A stretch of DNA of 64,000 nt, from positions 124,001 to 188,000 of the forward strand of contig NZ_JAIXTC010000019.1 in NCBI RefSeq assembly GCF_027484365.1, read 5' to 3'. Below, one piece after another: positions 24,233 to 32,336 of the stretch. Every line of letters starts with the position of its first letter. Positions within the stretch are counted from its first letter, which is position 1. The notes beneath the pieces are model-generated. The model made no database searches. It saw nothing but the letters and a program-made list of their open reading frames with translations, and had not been told where the DNA came from. This DNA is from Brevundimonas sp. (GTDB lineage Bacteria > Pseudomonadota > Alphaproteobacteria > Caulobacterales > Caulobacteraceae). Made by a program: the position numbers and the translations under genes.

Positions 24233-24741
24233 CAGTCGGCCTTCCCGGTCGGACGCCGCTTGGGCGCGCTCTTGTGAACGGCCAAGCTACGAGCCTTGGC
24301 CGCCGTTGCCGCGGCGTCCTTCAGATCCTTGGTCACGGCTTCGAGACGCGCCACCAGCGGGGTCAAATCATAGCGGTTCGAGGTCTGGCCTCCGTGCGCC
24401 CTGTGACGCGCTTCGGACATGATCAAACCGCGCGACTCCAATCGGCGCAGTGCGCGCTGGATGGTCTTTTCAGAGACGCCCAGCAGGCCGGCAAGCTTGG
24501 CCTTGGACGGCCAGGGCATATCGTCAGGCTTCCACCAGAAATCGATCAGGCAGACCAGTACCGCCAGTTCCGATGCACGGATGCCCAGACCCGGGAGGGT
24601 TTGCAGCAGTACGGACGGCACGACCGTGAAACCGCCGTCGAGGCTGGACTTCCACTTCTGCCGCAGAACCTTATCGCTTTCGGGCTTCGCCCGCCTGTCG
24701 GCCAAGCGGATGACCTTGGCCTCTTCCTCGTCGTCACTCAT
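24232..24741 (-). CDS. Winged-helix (HTH_36 / replication-initiator-like) DNA-binding protein
   Basis: The 169-residue protein carries a winged helix in the middle: SKAKLAGLLGVSEKTIQRAL as the HTH and RRLESRGLIMSE into the wing, followed by NRYDLTPLVARLE. The region LPGLGIRASELAVLVCLIDF before it is typical of RepA/HTH_36-type proteins found on plasmids and ICEs. The C-terminus is Lys/Arg-rich. It starts beside a large non-coding region with nested inverted repeats (24742-25005), which it may bind. It could control replication or copy of the excised element, or simply repress its operon; the sequence does not decide. Confidence 0.7.
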   Translation of the reverse strand: MSDDEEEAKVIRLADRRAKPESDKVLRQKWKSSLDGGFTVVPSVLLQTLPGLGIRASELAVLVCLIDFWWKPDDMPWPSKAKLAGLLGVSEKTIQRALRRLESRGLIMSEARHRAHGGQTSNRYDLTPLVARLEAVTKDLKDAAATAAKARSLAVHKSAPKRRPTGKAD

Positions 24742-25005
24742 TGTACTTTCCCGTTAGGCAGCGTGCCTATGATACAAAGATGCGACCGATCCTCGAGGAA
24801 TTCCAGCACTCGGGCGGGTTTTTGCTGGGTCATCTGCGTCTCGGGGGCCGAGACACATTCGTCTCCCCGCCCTCCCCACCGATGACCCAGGAATCAGGAC
24901 CCGTTGCCCAGCATCCGGGTCGAACGACGCCCATGACTCCGGGACCCCAAGTCAGATTGACCCGGGGCTCAAGCTTTACAGTAGAGTTTGTGCGTTCTCA
25001 GAACG
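24742..25005. other. Non-coding region with nested inverted repeats (origin or leader candidate)
   Basis: I see no gene here. Arms CTGGGTCATC (24825-24834) and GATGACCCAG (24881-24890) are perfect complements 46 bp apart. Inside them GTCTCGG-GGG-CCGAGAC (24838-24854) forms a second hairpin. Further GGGTC/GACCC words recur up to about 24970. The region lies between the replication-type HTH gene and the ParB-like gene, a fitting place for an origin or a partition site. Confidence 0.4.
24755..24769. promoter_or_regulatory. Palindrome upstream of the HTH gene
   Basis: TAGGCA (24755-24760) and TGCCTA (24764-24769) form a perfect inverted repeat with a 3-base centre, starting 13 bp upstream of the HTH gene's start codon. 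A TATCAT hexamer on the minus strand overlaps its outer edge and may be the -10. It is the likely operator for autoregulation. Confidence 0.5.
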
Positions 25006-25038
25006 AAAAAAGACCGCGCGCCCCCAAAGGGCGCGCGG
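25006..25038 (-). terminator. Intrinsic terminator of the ParB-like gene
   Basis: On the minus strand, 21 bp after the ParB stop, a perfect 10-bp stem (25014-25023 with 25029-25038; CCGCGCGCCC) and 5-base loop is followed by six U (25006-25011 as A on the plus strand). Confidence 0.85.
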
Positions 25039-25059
25039 CGAGTTTTCGTATCGAGGACG

Positions 25060-27084
25060 CTATTCAGCGGCGAACGAATAGGCGTCGTCGTCACGCGGAT
25101 CGTCCGCGCCCTCATCCCCCGGCTCCGCTGCATCCGACACCGTTCGCAGCACAGACGGCAACCAGCCCTTGCCGTCCACCAGCCGCTCCGCCGCCTCGGC
25201 CATGTCGCCTTTCTTGAACCCGGCGATCCGCCCCGCCTCCTCCGGATTCACGGCCTCTGTCACCGCCTCCAGCACCCGCGCCTTGGACACGCGGGCGAAG
25301 AAGCTGGCCGCCGTCGCCGTCCACGTCCCGGCCATGTCGAGCCCGACCGCCGTCGCCAGCGTCTCGGCCTGCGCCAAGGCGCCGGGCCGCCGGTCGTGCG
25401 GATCGCGCACGGCGTAGAGGCCGACCCCGGCGCAGCAGGCCATCAGGTCCAGTTGCTCGGACGGCGGCAACGCCGCAACCACGCCCCAGAGGTCTTCCGG
25501 GCGCTCGGGCAGGCGCGCCCCCCACGCCTCGCACCGGTCGCGGACCCGGCGACCGGCGGGGCCGTCGTCCACCCCCGGCGCCAGCCGCTCCAATCCGGTG
25601 GTCGTCAGCCGAAGCTGCAACGGCGTCCAGACGCCATAGGTCGGATAGAAGACCTGCAGGGCGAGCGCGTGGACCACCGTCACCAGCGCCGCATTCACAT
25701 CGGCCTGCACCGCGTCGCGCAGCCCCATGGTCTTGTGGGCGGTCAGGTCGATCAGCAGACGATCCGACAAGGCCGAGGGCGCCTCGTCCTCGGCGGCCTC
25801 CACCTCGGAGCCCGGCCGGTTGCCCGCACCCTCGTCCGCCGCCTCGTCCTCCTGCCACGGCGACGGCGGATCGGCGGGCACGTCCTCGACGCGGACCAGT
25901 CCGCGCTCGAACCGGGCGAGGCCGTCGTGACCCAGCGTCACCACCACCCCCGCCCGCGCCCTGGCCTCGTCGGCGTAGGCGAAGTCCGGACCGAAGGCCT
26001 GCAAGGCCTTGTCGATCTCCTCCAGCCGCGCATCCGCCTCCGGCGACAGCCCCTCCACCCCCGCCTCGGAGACGATGCCGTCGTATTCCTCGGACAGGGC
26101 CACGATCTCGGCGGCGTCCGCCTCCGACCGTTCGACCGCCACCGGATAGACCCGTCCGAACGCCGAGACGTCGGGATAGTCGAGACTGGTCTCGGCCCAT
26201 TTCCAACCCTCGCGCTCGCGCGCTTCGTCGGCCAGCCCGGCCAGCTTCTCGCCGACCAGCCGGTCCAGCAGGACCACGTCCTCCAGCCAGCCGCCGCCAT
26301 CCTCGGTGAACAGGTCCCGAAGCACGTCGCCGCCCGCCTCGGCGTAGGCCTCGACGCCGACGAAGCGGACGCGCCGGTCATCGACCCGCACCTTGGCCTC
26401 GGTCATGGCGCGCCGGATGGCGTAGGCCGGGGTGTGGGGCCCGATCTGCTCGAACACCTGCCGCTGACGGTCCTGATCAGCGCTGACACAGAAGGCCATC
26501 AACTGTTCGAGCGCCAGCGCTCCCTCCCGATAGGCCGCCATCAGCCCGGGCGCCGCCGCCCCCAGCCGAAGCCGTTGACGCACCACCTGAGCCGAGACCC
26601 CGAACCGGGCGCCGATCTCTTCTGGTCCATAGCCCTTCTCCAAGGCGAGCCGCTGGAAGGCCTCGAACTGGTCGGCGGGGTGCATGGCTTCGCGAGTGAT
26701 GTTCTCGTCGAGGCTGATTTCATGGGCGTCGTTCTCCGCGTCCACGAGGCACCGCACCGGATGGGTCCGCTTGATCGCCTTGCGCTTGGCCAGCAGCCGA
26801 AGCCCCTGACGGCGCCCTTCGCCGATGGTGACGAGGTAGTTCCCGGTCGGGGCGCCCTCCCCGTCCCGCTCGATCTCGACCACGGGCGGCTGCAACACCC
26901 CCTTGACCTTGATCGAGGCCGCGAAGGCCTCGATGGTCGCCGGACTGTGCGGGGTCTTCCTCGCATTCTTCGGCGAGGCCTTGAGCCGGTTCAACGGCAC
27001 GATGATCTCGGCGCCGTGCTGCGGCGCATCGGCCTGCCCGACCTTGGCCGGGGTCGCGACGGCTTGGATGGATTGGGTGGTCAT
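25060..27084 (-). CDS. Large ParB/RepB/Spo0J-family protein
   Basis: A 674-residue protein. Residues about 25-125 are the ParB N-terminal nuclease/CTPase-like domain (IVPLNRLKASPKNARKTP, VTIGEGRRQGLRLLAKRK, SLDENITREAMHPADQFEAF, which includes the ENxxRE-like box). An HTH follows (YGPEEIGARFGVSAQVVRQR). The remaining about 450 residues are a long helical, acidic region typical of the ParB-like proteins on alphaproteobacterial plasmids and ICEs. The ATG at 27084 has AAAGGAGG upstream; the frame is open beyond it. There is no ParA gene in the window, so a transcriptional or stabilising role is as likely as classical partition. Confidence 0.88.
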   Translation of the reverse strand: MTTQSIQAVATPAKVGQADAPQHGAEIIVPLNRLKASPKNARKTPHSPATIEAFAASIKVKGVLQPPVVEIERDGEGAPTGNYLVTIGEGRRQGLRLLAKRKAIKRTHPVRCLVDAENDAHEISLDENITREAMHPADQFEAFQRLALEKGYGPEEIGARFGVSAQVVRQRLRLGAAAPGLMAAYREGALALEQLMAFCVSADQDRQRQVFEQIGPHTPAYAIRRAMTEAKVRVDDRRVRFVGVEAYAEAGGDVLRDLFTEDGGGWLEDVVLLDRLVGEKLAGLADEAREREGWKWAETSLDYPDVSAFGRVYPVAVERSEADAAEIVALSEEYDGIVSEAGVEGLSPEADARLEEIDKALQAFGPDFAYADEARARAGVVVTLGHDGLARFERGLVRVEDVPADPPSPWQEDEAADEGAGNRPGSEVEAAEDEAPSALSDRLLIDLTAHKTMGLRDAVQADVNAALVTVVHALALQVFYPTYGVWTPLQLRLTTTGLERLAPGVDDGPAGRRVRDRCEAWGARLPERPEDLWGVVAALPPSEQLDLMACCAGVGLYAVRDPHDRRPGALAQAETLATAVGLDMAGTWTATAASFFARVSKARVLEAVTEAVNPEEAGRIAGFKKGDMAEAAERLVDGKGWLPSVLRTVSDAAEPGDEGADDPRDDDAYSFAAE

Positions 27085-27451
27085 GTCTGCCTCCTTTGGG
27101 CTTGGGTTGCAGGCACGCGAACTGCGCGCCTGAAACCCTGCCCGTCGGCGAGACCGGGGTAGCAAGGGCCAGGGCGGACCGGCCGGAGGGGGATCGCCCG
27201 ACCTGCACAAGCCTCGTCGCCCAGACATCCATGACCATCATTGCCGGCGCGGAAGGTCGGGGAGACCGGCCGGTCCGGCGGCGCAGCCGCGAACCCTGTC
27301 CCGCGCGAGGGCGGAGCCCTTAGCGCTCGGCCGTGCGATGCGCCGCTGCGCGCCTTTGCTTCGGGCTCGTCTGTCGTCCTGCGGCGTCAGGGGCCGTTGA
27401 CGGGCCCGCCTGACGGGCCGATCAAGACGTCATCCTTCCGGGAGAACGAAG
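27085..27451. promoter_or_regulatory. Intergenic region with putative promoter for the Cys-rich/DUF411 genes
   Basis: This 367-bp divergent spacer shows no convincing gene. Near its right end TTGACG (27397-27402), a 17-bp spacer and GATCAA (27420-27425) could form a promoter for the gene at 27452. The words CGTCAGG and CCTGACG flank that -35 as an inverted repeat. The remainder is GC-rich with no feature I can name. Confidence 0.4.
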
Positions 27452-27691
27452 ATGAGATTGACCACCGTCGCTGCGGCCGCCGCCGCCCTGCTGGCGCTCA
27501 GCGCCGGCGCCGTCGTCGCGGCGGAAGCCTGCGCCTGTTGCAAGGACATGGCGCCCGGCGCCGCCATGGAATGCTGTGATGAGATTAAGGCCGACGATCA
27601 GGCCCCGGAACCCGCGCCTGCGCCCGCGCCCGCACCAGCCCCGCAAGCACCGCAAGGCGACGCTCCGCACACGGGCCACACGCCCGGCTGA
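27452..27691 (+). CDS. Small secreted Cys-rich protein with Pro-Ala tail
   Basis: The 79-residue protein has a signal peptide of about 23 residues (MRLTTVAAAAAALLALSAGA). The short mature part carries cysteines in pairs (ACACCKDM and MECCDEIK), followed by a Pro/Ala repeat (APAPAPAPAP) and a His-containing end. GGGAGAACGAAG precedes the ATG. Methionines and cysteines suggest binding of Cu(I) or another soft metal in the periplasm. It precedes the DUF411 gene by 33 bp and shares the CC motif idea with the 48-residue protein at 13551. It has no named family that I know. Confidence 0.75.
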   Translation: MRLTTVAAAAAALLALSAGAVVAAEACACCKDMAPGAAMECCDEIKADDQAPEPAPAPAPAPAPQAPQGDAPHTGHTPG

Positions 27692-27724
27692 CACCCTGCG
27701 GAAAGCCCTTTGGATCGCCTCGCC

Positions 27725-28189
27725 ATGACCACGGTCTTGAACCTGCCTCGCCGCTCGCTTCTCGCGGGACTGACCCTCAGCGCCCTGGCCGGCCCGGCCC
27801 TCGCCGCGCCCCCGAAACGCATGACCGCCTACAAGACGCCCTGGTGCGGTTGCTGCGGCGGCTGGATCGCCCACATGCGCCAAGCCGGCTGGACCGTCGA
27901 GGTGGTCGAGCGCGAGGACCTGGCCCCGATCCGGGCCCAGCACGGAATCCCGGACCGGCTGGCTTCCTGCCATACGGCGGTCGTCGGCGCCTACGCCATC
28001 GAGGGCCATGTCCCGGCCGGCGACGTCGACCGGCTACTCAGCGAGCGTCCCGCCGCCAGGGCCTTGAGCGCGCCCGGCATGCCGGCGGGCTCGCCGGGCA
28101 TGGAGGCCGCCGGGCGCGAGCCCTTTACGACCGTCCTGATCCTCAACGACGGCTCAACCCGCGTGTTCGGCCGTCACAACGGCGCCTGA
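27725..28189 (+). CDS. DUF411 periplasmic metal-binding protein
   Basis: The 154-residue protein is exported: LPRRSLLAGLTLSALAGPAL looks like a twin-arginine-type signal with the RRSLLAG core. The mature domain begins YKTPWCGCCGGWIAHMRQAG, the signature of DUF411, with the C-x-C-C motif. Further conserved sites are SCHTAVVGAYAIEGHVPA and the DVDRLLSERP block. DUF411 proteins are encoded beside copper and silver resistance genes and are thought to bind Cu in the periplasm. ATG 27725 is preferred over TTG 27710. The last 36 bases overlap the convergent acyltransferase gene. Confidence 0.88.
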   Translation: MTTVLNLPRRSLLAGLTLSALAGPALAAPPKRMTAYKTPWCGCCGGWIAHMRQAGWTVEVVEREDLAPIRAQHGIPDRLASCHTAVVGAYAIEGHVPAGDVDRLLSERPAARALSAPGMPAGSPGMEAAGREPFTTVLILNDGSTRVFGRHNGA

Positions 28190-29320
28190 CGCAGAGGATG
28201 GCGGAACCGCCGCCTGATCTCCAGCCGTCCGGCGGGAGCGAGGCGGATTGAGCCAGGTCTGGACCGGACGGTCGAACCCGTAGCGGAACACGGCCGCCGC
28301 CGCGAAGGCGCCGGCGAAGCCGACGGACCACAGCGCCCAGCGCGCGCCCGACGACAGGGCGTCCTGACCCATCGCGTCGAGCAGGCCGAACCAGACGATG
28401 CGGGTGACCTCATTGGTCAGGAACATCGAGAACGACATCAGGGCCAGATGTTCGATCAGGCGCGAGGGCCGGCGCACCGGCACGGCCCCGGCGGCCCAGA
28501 TGATCGCCGTCATCAGGCCCAGGGACAGCAGGCTGAAGGCGCCGAAGGTCTGAAGGAGCACGAGGGCGACGGCGGCGCCGGCCCCAATCATCCCGGCCAT
28601 GCGGGGCGCGACATAGACACGCGCGCCGTAGAAGGCCGCCGCGACGCCCAGCAGGAACAGCGGCAGGGCGCGCAGGATGCCGTAGCGCATCGGCAGGCGG
28701 TAGATCGGATCGCCGAGCCAGAGCGAGGCGGCGAGATCGGCGACCACGACCAGGACCGTCGCGCCGATCAACACCAGGGCCGGCGGCCACCGCCACAGGG
28801 CGCGGCAGATCCACGGCAGGAGCAGGTAGCAGCCGATCAGGGCCGAGAGGGTCCAGGTCGGGGCGTTCCACCCCTGCCCGCCCGGCACGCCATAGGCCTG
28901 GACCAGCAGCACCTGGGCCGGCAGCTGCGACCAGTCGAACCAGCGTGGATTGCTGGGCGCGATCCCCGCCAAGGCGGCGCCGCCGACGATCGCCACGAGA
29001 ATCAGGCTGACGACGAGGTGGGCCGGAATGACCCGCAGCAGGCGCTGGCGCGCATAGGCGCGCAGCGACGCCTGTCCGGACGCCAGGCGGTCTCCATAGA
29101 TGCGGGCCAGGACATAGCCGGAGTCGATGATGAAGAAGTCGGTGAGCAGATAGCCGCGGTCGAACACCGGATGCAGCTGCGGCAGCGGGACCGGCGAGGC
29201 CTCGCGGAAATGGTATAGGATGATCAGCGCGCCGACGATGAAGCGGAGCGCGTCCAGCCCGCCGCCGCGGGCGATGCGCGGCGGGGTCGGGTTCATCGGC
29301 TCGTCGGCGGCGCGAGACAT
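28154..29320 (-). CDS. Acyltransferase 3 family membrane protein (OafA/YrhL-like)
   Basis: The roughly 388-residue polytopic protein starts LDALRFIVGALIILYHF near residue 20; this carries the R and H expected of acyltransferase 3 (PF01757). It is followed by GYLLTDFFIIDSGYVLARIY. About ten hydrophobic segments follow. These enzymes move acyl groups to sugars or lipids at the membrane surface. A start at 29347 is also possible. Its 3' end overlaps the DUF411 gene tail to tail. The link to metal resistance is unclear; it may be passenger cargo modifying surface polysaccharide. Confidence 0.85.
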   Translation of the reverse strand: MSRAADEPMNPTPPRIARGGGLDALRFIVGALIILYHFREASPVPLPQLHPVFDRGYLLTDFFIIDSGYVLARIYGDRLASGQASLRAYARQRLLRVIPAHLVVSLILVAIVGGAALAGIAPSNPRWFDWSQLPAQVLLVQAYGVPGGQGWNAPTWTLSALIGCYLLLPWICRALWRWPPALVLIGATVLVVVADLAASLWLGDPIYRLPMRYGILRALPLFLLGVAAAFYGARVYVAPRMAGMIGAGAAVALVLLQTFGAFSLLSLGLMTAIIWAAGAVPVRRPSRLIEHLALMSFSMFLTNEVTRIVWFGLLDAMGQDALSSGARWALWSVGFAGAFAAAAVFRYGFDRPVQTWLNPPRSRRTAGDQAAVPPSSASGAVVTAEHAG

Positions 29321-29387
29321 GCCGGACCCTAGTCCCAGAGCGGCCAAGGAAAGGTTAGCGCCCCGTCCACCGTGGGCCGACGGACTC

Positions 29388-29828
29388 TCAGTCCTCCGCC
29401 TTGTCCACTACGACCGGCTGGGCGACGGTCGCATGCCGATGAGGGGGTATAAAGATGTCGGCTTGGGCGGCGAACAGGCCGGCCGATCCGATCAACCAGA
29501 GCACGCCGATCGCGCCGGCGATCATCCGTCCTCCGCGGTCCTGAGGCCCCAGAGTCAGACAGGCGACGCCGACGCCCCCCAGGATCACGGCATAGCCCAG
29601 ATACACCGGAACGCCGTGAGACCCGGACAGGATGAAGGCGAGGCAGAAGACGACGCCGGCCGCAAGGAGGCCTGCGACCCCGGCGACGACCAGATCGAGA
29701 GCCAGGATCGGCGTGGGCGCGGGCTTCGGCCGCGACCGCCTGATCTTGACGCGGCCCTCCTTCCAGCGGATGTCGCGACTTCGGACGGTGAAACGTTTGC
29801 CGGCCACGGCGTCAGGGCCTGACGCCAC
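29388..29828 (-). CDS. Hypothetical four-helix membrane protein, last gene of the metal operon
   Basis: The 146-residue protein has a basic N-terminus (IRRSRPKPAPTPIL) and about four hydrophobic segments (LDLVVAGVAGLLAAGVVFCL, GVPVYLGYAVILGGVGVACL, MIAGAIGVLWLIGSAGLFAA). A short C-terminus contains PPHRHA. The predicted start overlaps the DUF305 stop by 17 bases, so it is the probable last gene of the long minus-strand metal operon. I do not recognise the family; a role in metal homeostasis is only positional. Confidence 0.6.
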   Translation of the reverse strand: MASGPDAVAGKRFTVRSRDIRWKEGRVKIRRSRPKPAPTPILALDLVVAGVAGLLAAGVVFCLAFILSGSHGVPVYLGYAVILGGVGVACLTLGPQDRGGRMIAGAIGVLWLIGSAGLFAAQADIFIPPHRHATVAQPVVVDKAED

Positions 29829-30255
29829 GGGGCGGGGCGTCCTCGTGACGCGCCAGCAGGATCCTCATCCGGATGATCTCGGCCTCCTGGGCGGCGATGA
29901 TCTCGCGGGCGAGGCTTTGGACGTCCGCGGCCTCGCCGTGCTCGACGGCGATCTTCGCCATGGCGATGGCGCCCTCGTGATGCGCGATCATGCCCCGAAG
30001 GAAGTCCACGTCGGCGTCGCCCGTATAGGCGATGGCCATCTCCCGGTGCATCCGGTCATTCGCTTCGCGATAGGCCAGCGTGGAGGGCGGATCCCCCGGC
30101 ATAGCTCCCTCGGTCTGATGAGCACCGACATCCCCGGTCGATGAGGGGGGCGTCCCGTCCGCTGCGGGCCGTGGACGCGCCGACAGCATGCCGTAGGCGA
30201 AGGCCGACAGCGCGAGGAACACGGCGATGACGGCGACCCAGCCGATGCGCTTCAT
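29812..30255 (-). CDS. DUF305 protein, membrane-anchored
   Basis: The 147-residue protein has an N-terminal anchor (IGWVAVIAVFLALSAFAYGM) and one DUF305 domain. Conserved sites are DVDFLRGMIAHHEGAIAMAK around residues 82-101 (the M-x-x-HHxGA-x-xMA signature) and AREIIAAQEAEIIRMR near the end. DUF305 proteins are ferritin-like helical bundles found with copper and other metal exporters. The signature His and Met residues suggest metal binding in the periplasm. The start overlaps the P-type ATPase stop (ATGA). Confidence 0.9.
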   Translation of the reverse strand: MKRIGWVAVIAVFLALSAFAYGMLSARPRPAADGTPPSSTGDVGAHQTEGAMPGDPPSTLAYREANDRMHREMAIAYTGDADVDFLRGMIAHHEGAIAMAKIAVEHGEAADVQSLAREIIAAQEAEIIRMRILLARHEDAPPRGVRP

Positions 30256-32336
30256 GACGTTGGCCCTTTCGCGTCCAGAGCCGCCGTGGCGGCCGAGCCC
30301 GTCGATGGGCCAGCCTTAGAAGTCAGATCGCGGTAGCCGAGGAGCCGGAGGGCGTTGAACACGACCAGAAGGGTCGAGCCCTCGTGCATCGCCACGGCCG
30401 GTCCGATGCCGAGTCCGAAGATGGTGGCGGGCACAAGGAAGGCGACCACCCCGAGGCTGACGACCAGGTTCTGGAGGATGATGCCGCGGGTTCGGCGGCT
30501 CAGCCCGACCGCGAACGGCAGCTGCGACAGATCGTCGGACATCAGGGCGACATCGGCCGTCTCCAGAGCGACGTCAGAGCCTGCCGCGCCCATGGCGATG
30601 CCCACAGTCGCCGTGGCCATGGCGGGGGCGTCGTTCACACCGTCCCCGACCATTGCGATCTTGCCCTCGGCCCGAAGCCGCTTGATGGCGTCGACCTTGT
30701 CCTCGGGCATGAGATCGCCCCAGGCCTCGGTCAGACCGACCTGGCCGGCGATGGCCTGAGCCGCCTTCTGATGGTCTCCCGAGATCATGATCATCCGCGA
30801 CACGCCCAGCCCGCGCAGGGCGTCCAGCGCCGCGCGAGCCGCAGGCCGCGGCGTGTCCAGAAGGCCGATCACGCCGAGATCGCGCTCGCCCCGGCGCACG
30901 ACCATCAGGGTGCGGCCCTCCAGCCGCAGCCGCGTGACGGCCGCCTCTGCCTCATCGCTGAGCGGGCCGACCCCGTCGACGCCGAACATCTCCGGCTTGC
31001 CGATCCAGACCGGCGCGCCTTCGAAGCGGGCGGTGACGCCCTTCCCGGTCAGGCTTTTCAACTCCGAGGCCGCGGCGATGGCCGCGCCCTTGAGGCGCTC
31101 CAGCCCGTCGCGCGCGATCGCCTCCGCCAGAGGGTGGTCGCTCAGCCGCTCGACGGCGACGGCGGTCGTCAGGAGGTCGACTTCCTTGGCGCCCCCCACG
31201 GGAACGATGTCGGTGATGCGAGGGCGTCCTTCCGTCAGGGTGCCGGTCTTGTCGAAGGCGATGGCGTTGAGCGAGCCGAGGTTCTCCAGGGGCGCGCCGC
31301 CCTTGATCAGGACGCCGGCCCGCGCCGCGCGCGCGACGCCCGAGAGAACGGCGCTGGGCGTGGCGATGGCGAGGGCGCAGGGGCTGGCCGCCACCAGGAC
31401 CGCCATGGCCCGGTAGAAGCTGTCGCGGAACGGCTCGTCGACCACGACCCAGGCGAAGAGCAGGACGAAGGCCAGGCCGAGGACCACGGGCACGAAAATC
31501 CGTTCGAAGCGGTCTGTGAACCGCTGCGTGGGAGACTTCTGGGTCTCGGCCTCGCTGACCATGCGGACAACCTTGGCCAGGGTCGTGTCCGTGGATTTAC
31601 GCGTGGTCTCGATCTCGATCGCGCCGGCCCCGTTGATGGTGCCCGCGAAGACGATGGAGGCGGAGCCGATCTGCGCCGGCCGGGCGCGGGCTGCAGCGGC
31701 GTCGGGAACCGGCTGCTTGTCGACCGGCATGCTCTCGCCGGTGACCGGGGCCTGATTGATGCTTGTCGCGCCGACCAGAACGAACCCGTCGGCCGGCAGT
31801 CGTTCGTTAGGACGCACGACCACCGTGTCGCCAACGGCGACCTCCTCGACCGGAACTTCCACGACCTGGTCGCCGCGCCGAACATGCGCTGTACGGGGCG
31901 CGAGGTCGGCCAGGGCTTCGATCGCCCGTTTGGCGCGGCCCATGGCGTAGTTCTCAAGGGCGTGGCCGATGCTGAACAGGAAGAGGAGCAGCGCGCCCTC
32001 CGCCCATGCGCCCAGAGCTGCCGCCCCGGCGGCGGCCACGAGCATCAGCGTGTCGATCTCGAAACGCCTGTTGCGGAGGTTCTCGAAAGCCTCGCGGACC
32101 GTGAAGAAGCCGCCGAAGCCATAGGCGATCACATAGAGGGACAGAGACAGCCAGACCGGGACGCCGGGCGCGAGCTTTTCGAGACCGAAGCCCAGGGCCA
32201 GGGCCGCGCCGCTCGCCAGGGCAAAAATCACCTCGGTGTTCGACCCGAACACGCCGCCATGCGCGTGCGGGTCGGCCCCCGCCTTTTCGCTCGCATGGTC
32301 GTCTTTGTCGCCCTCGGCGTGACTGTGACCGGCCAT
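30252..32336 (-). CDS. P1B-4-type heavy metal translocating P-type ATPase
   Basis: The 694-residue ATPase has a His/Asp-rich N-terminus (HSHAEGDKDDHASEK, DPHAHGG) and no CxxC metal-binding domain. Catalytic motifs are TGES (PVTGESMPVDK), DKTGTLTEGRP around residue 360 and GDGVNDAPAMATA. The transport-site motif is ASPCALAIATPSA near residue 317, SPC rather than CPC. The last helix region has AMHEGSTLLVVFNALRLLGY, giving HEGST. SPC plus HEGxT defines subgroup P1B-4 (CoaT/CtpD-like; Co, Zn, Cd or Fe export). The start overlaps the upstream CDF stop (TGATG) and the stop overlaps the DUF305 start. Confidence 0.93.
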   Translation of the reverse strand: MAGHSHAEGDKDDHASEKAGADPHAHGGVFGSNTEVIFALASGAALALGFGLEKLAPGVPVWLSLSLYVIAYGFGGFFTVREAFENLRNRRFEIDTLMLVAAAGAAALGAWAEGALLLFLFSIGHALENYAMGRAKRAIEALADLAPRTAHVRRGDQVVEVPVEEVAVGDTVVVRPNERLPADGFVLVGATSINQAPVTGESMPVDKQPVPDAAAARARPAQIGSASIVFAGTINGAGAIEIETTRKSTDTTLAKVVRMVSEAETQKSPTQRFTDRFERIFVPVVLGLAFVLLFAWVVVDEPFRDSFYRAMAVLVAASPCALAIATPSAVLSGVARAARAGVLIKGGAPLENLGSLNAIAFDKTGTLTEGRPRITDIVPVGGAKEVDLLTTAVAVERLSDHPLAEAIARDGLERLKGAAIAAASELKSLTGKGVTARFEGAPVWIGKPEMFGVDGVGPLSDEAEAAVTRLRLEGRTLMVVRRGERDLGVIGLLDTPRPAARAALDALRGLGVSRMIMISGDHQKAAQAIAGQVGLTEAWGDLMPEDKVDAIKRLRAEGKIAMVGDGVNDAPAMATATVGIAMGAAGSDVALETADVALMSDDLSQLPFAVGLSRRTRGIILQNLVVSLGVVAFLVPATIFGLGIGPAVAMHEGSTLLVVFNALRLLGYRDLTSKAGPSTGSAATAALDAKGPTS

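Noticed and set aside
24232..24741. Antitoxin partner of the 23429-24232 protein
   Set aside because: The genes are coupled, but the winged helix looks like a replication/HTH_36 type, and nothing in the sequence shows toxin neutralisation.
25112..26206. 364-codon minus-strand frame and a 724-codon plus-strand frame over the ParB-like gene
   Set aside because: Both overlap the ParB-like gene, which has a strong ribosome binding site, ParB domain and terminator; the others are low-complexity shadows.
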